NCBI GenBank assembly: GCA_009829735.1
Contig: CM020619.1
Location: forward strand, 12,267,777-12,331,776
From: Pyropia yezoensis
Taxonomy: Eukaryota; Rhodophyta; Bangiophyceae; Bangiales; Bangiaceae
Direction: 5' to 3'
DNA: 64,000 bases
The notes under the pieces are model-generated. The model did no database searches and was not told where the DNA came from. It was given only the letters and a program-made list of their open reading frames with translations. Shown in pieces: positions 58,875 to 64,000 of this stretch (the stretch's first letter is position 1; every line of letters starts with the position of its first letter). The position numbers and the translations under genes were made by a program.

Positions 58875-61800
58875 CTACCATTCGCGGCGACGCAGGCGGA
58901 GCGACCGGAGAAGCTCCCACCCCCCGTCGGCGCTCGATGTGGACAGAAAGACGCCCGCCTCCCGCAGCCGCCGAGCGGCGCGGCAAATGCCGGCCTCGAT
59001 CGACGCCAGCACCCCGTCGGCGGCGGTGGCCAGCACCCCCACCACCTCCCGCCCGTTGGTGGGCGGCCGCCCCGACACGGCCACCCTGCTGGTCGCCGAC
59101 GCGGCGCCCGCGCCCGCCGCCCGCAACGGCACCGTCCGCGCGTCTGTGTCAATGACGCCGTCCGCATCGGGGGTATAGTCGCGGCATGACGACGACGACG
59201 ACGAGGTCGTGGAGGATGCGGCACGGGGGGGCGGTGGGGGGGAGGAGGGAGGGGGAGGGGCGCTGGCGGGCTGCCGCTCCGCCCCACCGCCGGCGGCCCA
59301 GGCGACGGTCGGCGCCACCCGTGCGGCGGCGGCAGCGACGCGCGCAGGGGAAGCCGGGAGGGTGCCCGCTGCAGCGTCGGCGGCCCCCACCGTGGACGCG
59401 GCGGTCGAATAGTCAGGCGTGGCGGGTGGCGCGACGGGCATTGAGCCCTCGAGGGAGGCTGCCCAATCCGCCCCGCCGGCGGCGCTCCCCTCTGGGGCAC
59501 CGCCTGGCGGAGGTGTGCCGCCGCCGTCGCCATCGCCGCCGCTGCCACCGCGGGCGCGCCGCGGGATGCGCCGCGCGCGGGAGGTTGTCGCCGCGTTCAA
59601 GAGCCAGCCAAACGCGCCGCCCAGGCGGCGCGCCACAATGCTGCGCCCCCCCCCCCGAGGGTACGCGCCGTCGGCGGGAGCGCCGCCGGCGGTGGGCGCC
59701 ACGTAAGGCGGCGGCGGCAGTGCCTTGACGCCCCCCCAGCGGAGGGTGCCGAGGCCGACGCCGACAACGCCGAGGAGGCTGGCACTCGCCGCCGCCGACA
59801 GCAGCCAGCTGGTGCCCGTCACGACCAGGGCGGTGGCGCCCACGGCGGTGGCGGCGCCGGCGAGCGCCGCGGGGGGGGGGGACCACCCGCCACGGGCGCG
59901 GCGGCCGCTGCGCCGCCCGTTGGGCTTATCGTCTTTGTCATCGGCCCGCCGGCCGCGGCGCCGGCGGACGCGGCGCCGGCGGCTACCGTCCATGCCCGCA
60001 ACGGCGGCCGCGGCGGCGAGCCGGCCCGTTGCCATGCCAGTGGATGCGAGCGCCGAAGCGGCGGCGGAGGTGATTGCGCCACCCGCGGCGGCGGTCGCAG
60101 ACCGTGCCGCCGCCGACCGGCGGGCCGCTTCACGAGCCGCCACCCCACGTGCAGCGCGGCGGGCGTCCAGGGAACGCTCTTGTGGCGGCCCTGGCTGCTG
60201 GGGCGACGGGGGCGGCGGCGTAGTGGGGGCAGCCGCAGCGGCCGCACCCGTCGGTGCCGCAGCGGCAGCGGCCGTCGGAGCCGGGGCACCAGCAACCGTC
60301 GGAGCAGCGGCGGCAGCCGCCGTCGAAGCCGCAGCAGTCACCCCAGCCGGAGCCGAGCCGGCTGCCCCAGCAGGTGCCGTGGCGGTCCTATCACCCGGTG
60401 CCGAGACTGTCGGACCAGTCACCACGGCCACGGAAGCTGCATGTGCCGGCGCCGGCAGACCTGCCGACGTCGGCGCTGCTACTGGCGCCCCAGACGTCAC
60501 ACCTGGTGCTGTCGCCGTATCCGCCGGTGCCGCTAGCGCCGCCGTCCCTGCCGCCGCCACTGGTGCCGTGACCGGCACATCCGCCGTAGCAGCCGACGCC
60601 GGCGCCGCCCCAGTAGCTGTCTGCAGCAACTGGCCGAGCATGGCGCCCGGGCCGGCGGCGACGGACGGCATCATCACCCTCCCCGCTTCTGGGGGGGCCT
60701 GCCAGCGAAAGGCACGCGACAGCGGGGCGGCCAAGTCGGCAGGGCCCAACGCGCCACCAGTCGGGGAGGGCCGCACCAGCACCACCGGCGGCAGCGCCGT
60801 CGACAGGCGCCGCGTGGCGGGCGAGGACGCCATGGCCTCGCGGGCAGCAGCGCCCGCGCGGACGGTCGCAGCGACGAGGCGGAGGAGCAGGCCGGGAGGG
60901 GGGGCACGCGACACGGGCGTCACTTCCACCTCGACGGCCACCGACGGCACCGCCGGAGCCGCCACCGGCGGCCGCGGCGGCATCGCGGCGGTGGCCATGG
61001 TGGCCGTCGCGGCGGCCGCAGCGGCGGCGGCAGATGACCCATCCGCGGCGGCCGCGGCAGCCGCGGCTGCCGCAGCTGCGGCCGCGGCCGCGGAGCCATC
61101 GGCGCCCTCCCCGCCCACCCCCCACCAGCTCTGGTCCGCCGCCGCTGCCGCGTCCCCCTCCCCATCCACGCCTCCATTCGGGACAGCTGGGAGTGCCACC
61201 GCGCCAGACGCCACACCCCAGACCATCGGCATGGGCGGGAGGGCGGGGAGCTCCAGGTCCAGCCCCACCTCCAGCACCTCCCGCGCCGCCTGCCCCGCGC
61301 TCACCGCCGCGCCCATCGCCGACGCAACCACTGACACCACTGCCCGGGGTGCTGCCGCCACCGCTGTGGCCGTGAGCGAGCGGGGGACCCCTGGGGGGGG
61401 GGCGGGGGCAGCCCGCCGCCGAGGGGGGGGAGGGGAGGAGGGGCCGCCAGGAGGAGTGTCCCCCGCCACTGCCGCCGCCGCGGACGGGGTACCCCCGTCG
61501 ACAGCCGTCGACGCTCCAGCGGCAGCCGCCGCCTGCGTACTGACGGCCGCAGCCGCCCGCCTGGCCCGCCGTGATGGTGGTGGTGGCCGCGACAGGCGGG
61601 CGGTCACCCACCCGCCCAGCCGTGCCGCATCGGCGGCGGCAAGCTGCCACCCCCATGCGCCATCCGCTGCGGTTGGAGGAGCGGCGGGGGGGACCGCCCC
61701 GCCGGGCCGTGGGGGAGGCGGGGTGTCGACCACTTCTGCTAGGGGGGGGGTGCCCACCGCTGCAGTTGGAGGAACGAGGAGTACCTCCCCGTTGGCCGCC

Positions 61801-62009
61801 GCCGCCGCAACCTCCGCCGCTTCCTCATCCGCCGCCGAGGAAGAAGGGGGCGGTGGCGGTGGCGGCGGCGGTGGTGGCGCGGCCGCCCGGAGGAGCGCCG
61901 GCCGCCGCCGATACGCTTGGCCACGCACCAGGAGGGAGGGCCGGCCGCGCCCGCCAACGTGACCGGCGGGGGGGTGAACCGCAAACGCCACAACAATGGG
62001 GACGAGCAT
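58875..62009 (-). CDS. Large Ala-rich protein with probable membrane segments, unknown function
   Basis: 1044 residues from Met at 62009 (35 further codons are open upstream). The start was chosen because a hydrophobic leader follows (MLVPIVVAFAVHPPAGH) and then basic residues (YRRRPALLR), suggesting a signal or plastid-targeting peptide. Most of the chain is Ala/Pro/Gly/Val low complexity, including poly-Ala and Ala-Pro-Thr repeats. More structured parts are a helical stretch at about 250-300 (VVSVVASAMGAAVSAGQAA), an Arg-rich segment (RRRRVRRRRGRRADD) followed by two likely transmembrane helices (ALAGAATAVGATALVVTGTS, SLLGVVGVGLGTL), and a C-terminal ~110 residues with normal composition ending LRLRRREW. 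The opposite strand has a similar-length ORF (59725-61962), which I regard as a GC-driven shadow. Confidence 0.55.
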   Translation of the reverse strand: MLVPIVVAFAVHPPAGHVGGRGRPSLLVRGQAYRRRPALLRAAAPPPPPPPPPPPSSSAADEEAAEVAAAAANGEVLLVPPTAAVGTPPLAEVVDTPPPPRPGGAVPPAAPPTAADGAWGWQLAAADAARLGGWVTARLSRPPPPSRRARRAAAAVSTQAAAAAGASTAVDGGTPSAAAAVAGDTPPGGPSSPPPPRRRAAPAPPPGVPRSLTATAVAAAPRAVVSVVASAMGAAVSAGQAAREVLEVGLDLELPALPPMPMVWGVASGAVALPAVPNGGVDGEGDAAAAADQSWWGVGGEGADGSAAAAAAAAAAAAAAAADGSSAAAAAAAATATMATAAMPPRPPVAAPAVPSVAVEVEVTPVSRAPPPGLLLRLVAATVRAGAAAREAMASSPATRRLSTALPPVVLVRPSPTGGALGPADLAAPLSRAFRWQAPPEAGRVMMPSVAAGPGAMLGQLLQTATGAAPASAATADVPVTAPVAAAGTAALAAPADTATAPGVTSGAPVAAPTSAGLPAPAHAASVAVVTGPTVSAPGDRTATAPAGAAGSAPAGVTAAASTAAAAAAPTVAGAPAPTAAAAAAPTGAAAAAAPTTPPPPSPQQPGPPQERSLDARRAARGVAAREAARRSAAARSATAAAGGAITSAAASALASTGMATGRLAAAAAVAGMDGSRRRRVRRRRGRRADDKDDKPNGRRSGRRARGGWSPPPAALAGAATAVGATALVVTGTSWLLSAAASASLLGVVGVGLGTLRWGGVKALPPPPYVAPTAGGAPADGAYPRGGGRSIVARRLGGAFGWLLNAATTSRARRIPRRARGGSGGDGDGGGTPPPGGAPEGSAAGGADWAASLEGSMPVAPPATPDYSTAASTVGAADAAAGTLPASPARVAAAAARVAPTVAWAAGGGAERQPASAPPPPSSPPPPPRAASSTTSSSSSSCRDYTPDADGVIDTDARTVPLRAAGAGAASATSRVAVSGRPPTNGREVVGVLATAADGVLASIEAGICRAARRLREAGVFLSTSSADGGWELLRSLRLRRREW

Positions 62010-62114
62010 CGTGGCGAGCGGCGACCGGGGGCGGCGGCGGCGGCAACGGGCGCCGCCGCCAAAACGCCGCGGCGATGGCGGGTCCCCCGTCGCCGCAGAG
62101 GGGTTGGGCACCAA

Positions 62115-63741
62115 TCAAAAGACACCAAGTCGGGTGGGGGAGAAGGGGGGAGGGGGAAAGCACCACGGCCGGCGCGGCCACCGCCGCCGCGAACGGCGCA
62201 CGGCCGCCGTCACGGCGACCGCCGCCGCCGCCGCCGACGCCGCCACCCGCGCCGTGGGTGGCGTAGGTGACGGTGGCTCCCCACGCGCGATCGGAGGTCG
62301 CCGCCGCTTCGGGCGGGCAACAGGGGTGGGGACCCTGCCGAGTGACTGGAGGCACCCCGTGTCCATCCCACGCAGTGGACCAGACCCGTTTGAGCTTCAA
62401 GGCGGGGTGGGCCTCGAGAGCCCCAGCACAACCAAGGAGATATTCCTGGTAAGCACCGCAGGTGCAGTTCGTACGTTTCGTAAATACAATTGATCCGAGT
62501 GATGCGGGACTGGGGGCGACGCAAAGCATTGGCAGTAGCTAGGACTCTAAGAATAGTTTCATATTTGAACAGGTAACTACGTCTGTCCACGTGTTGATCC
62601 GCCCTCGGAGCTCTCCTCTCCGCCGTCTTCCGGGCGGTCGTCCTGTCTGCAACGAATGGCACCTGCATGACAACGGTCGGACCACCTTCCGGCTCGGCCG
62701 GGATGCTGTCTGGACACGCGACGCGGCACGTCCGTTGCCGCCCTGGCCACTGTAGCTGCATTTGGGGGCCGCCAAGCAATCGGGGTGAGGGAGACCGACC
62801 GTGCCAGCTGGCCGCCTCCTCCCGGCCAGGCTGTCCCTTCCCGCTCATGCGGCAACAGACGTCTCCCTCAGGGTGGCGTTGTGCGCCTTTCCCGGCCGGC
62901 ATGCCGTTGCTGGGGTAGGGACAAGCAGCGCCTGGGGGACAAGCAATGCCTGGGTTGGGGCCTGCCGTCCCAGAGGCAAGCGGGGGAGGGTGAGGGGGGA
63001 GGGTGAGGGGGGAGGGTGAGCCGCGCCTGCGTGGCAATAGGCTACATGAGTGCACCTGCTGGGCTGCTGTTCGCTGCGTTCTCTGGGCAGCTCTAGTTGC
63101 GTGGCAGGGCATGGAAAGGAGGGAAGGTAGGGGGGGGGGCGGGCGTTGTCCTTGTTGCTCGGCTCGTCGCGCTGAAGTCCCCCTCTGACTGGCCGCCCCG
63201 CTCACAGCTCGGCAGACTGCCGTTAGGCAGGCGCAGGGGTGAGCCCCCGCCCCCCTTGATCGACCTTGTGGGCCCGTTCTGGGGTATGGCCAGGCACGTC
63301 ACTCGCACGAGCTTTGTTTGACCCGCCACACCTGTTGCGTCTGGCCCACCGACAGGCCCGCCGACGAGGTCGGCGTAGTGCGTACGGTCCGCGGGGGTGG
63401 TGGCGGCGGTGGGGGTGGCGGTGGCAGCGGTGGTGGTAGGAGTGGCGGCGGTGACGGGGGTTGGCCGGCGACGGGGGTGGTGGTCGTTGTGGGGGGGGCA
63501 TTGGCGTGCGGGGTGGGGTGGGTCGTCGAGACGGCCAGCCGAACGGACGTGCCTGCTGTTCTTTGGTGTAGCCACCTTGACCATCGTGGCGGGCGAGTAT
63601 TCGGCGAGCGCGTCAAGCGCCTGAGCTTCCCCCCTGTGCGCAGGACGCATTGCCGCCAAGGCACCGTCGCAGCTGCGACACGGCCCGTCGTGCTATTGCC
63701 GAGTTCACCACTAGTTCAACTGCCGGGTTGCCATTTCTATC
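62115..63741. other. Intergenic region with short repeats
   Basis: Contains GGGGGAGGGTGAG triplication at about 62985-63020, a 20-bp direct repeat GGGACAAGCARYGCCTGGG (62920 and 62939), and GGT/GGC microsatellites at 63395-63450. It separates the divergent Ala-rich gene and the PH-domain gene. No coding region supported. Confidence 0.6.
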
Positions 63742-64000
63742 ATGGGTAAGGCGGGCGCAACGCCAGTCTCTCCGCGCTCGCGGTCTGATGACGCGGACGC
63801 TGCCACATCGGCGGCGAAGGCTACCATTGAGCAGCTCGCTGCACCGGTACTGGAGAATGCGCCCGCATTGCGTCACGAGTATGGGGCGACCTTCTCTGGG
63901 TGGCTGTGGAAGCCGGGCAGGAAGGTGGCTTCGGTCAAGCGCAAGCGCTTTTTTCGCCTCGACGGGGCGGTCCTGTCCAAGCACGAGAGCGCGGACCCGC
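63742..64000 (+). CDS. PH-domain protein, N-terminal part (cut by window edge)
   Basis: The frame is open from ATG 63742 to the window edge (86 codons). After about 52 residues of leader the sequence FSGWLWKPGRKVASVKRKRF followed by FRLDGAVLSKHES matches the first two strands of a pleckstrin-homology domain: the G-W-L start, the basic K-R-K-R-F-F and the L-x-x-x turn. PH domains bind phosphoinositides or proteins at membranes. The rest of the protein lies outside the window, so its class is unknown. Confidence 0.75.
   Translation, partial: MGKAGATPVSPRSRSDDADAATSAAKATIEQLAAPVLENAPALRHEYGATFSGWLWKPGRKVASVKRKRFFRLDGAVLSKHESADP

Noticed and set aside
59725..61962. 745-codon ORF on the plus strand
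   Set aside because: Pure Ala/Thr/Pro composition, opposite a longer ORF with leader and membrane segments; explained by very high GC and few stop codons.
63395..63500. Possible CRISPR-like or satellite array from repeated GGT/GGC motifs
   Set aside because: Irregular microsatellite without regular spacers; eukaryotic context.

Overview
The window is nuclear DNA of a eukaryote with a very GC-rich, intron-poor genome. A HEAT-repeat phycobilin lyase-like gene, an FZL-type dynamin-like gene and Ala/Gly/Pro-rich proteins with long coding homopolymers point to a red alga, most likely a bangiophyte such as Porphyra/Pyropia. This is inferred from gene content, not from a search.

Layout: 1-18277 is a head-to-tail array of three copies (A, B, C) of one Ty3/gypsy LTR retrotransposon, coding on the minus strand. 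It is broken by a 499-base assembly gap whose flanking sequence looks inverted. Copy C (7455-18277) is nearly complete. It has 363-bp LTRs, a primer-binding site, a polypurine tract, gag, pol in the -1 frame behind a GGGAAAC slippery heptamer, and a long ORF on the opposite strand between pol and the 3' LTR. From 18278 to about 20800 lies a decayed PIF/Harbinger DNA transposon. 20.8-25.3 kb shows no convincing gene. 25285-34934 is a second, distinct and complete chromovirus-like Ty3/gypsy element. It has 571-bp LTRs, a TACAT target duplication, two nonsense codons in pol, a changed reverse-transcriptase active site, and again a long antisense ORF in the same place. 35046-35671 is a MITE-like inverted-repeat element.

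The host genes follow: a mitochondrial-type ribosomal protein uS19 gene broken at a C-run; coatomer beta'-COP (minus) with its start codon probably on an upstream exon; an FZL-like dynamin GTPase (plus); a phycobilin lyase-like HEAT protein (minus); and the 25-residue ribosomal protein eL41 (minus). An apparently intact PIF/Harbinger pair comes next (SAP-domain partner on plus with one intron, transposase on minus, convergent). After it lie an ankyrin-BTB-BTB protein (plus), a HAD-family hydrolase (minus), a large Ala-rich membrane-protein candidate (minus), and the start of a PH-domain protein cut by the right edge (plus).

The most interesting feature is the pair of antisense ORFs inside two different retrotransposon families. 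Both lie convergent to pol, both are preceded by a 3' LTR with a plus-strand TATAAAA, and both have the same coarse layout (low-complexity N-terminus, large core, proline-rich linker, helical C-terminus). The two families also share the same primer-binding sequence and the same -1 gag/pol arrangement.
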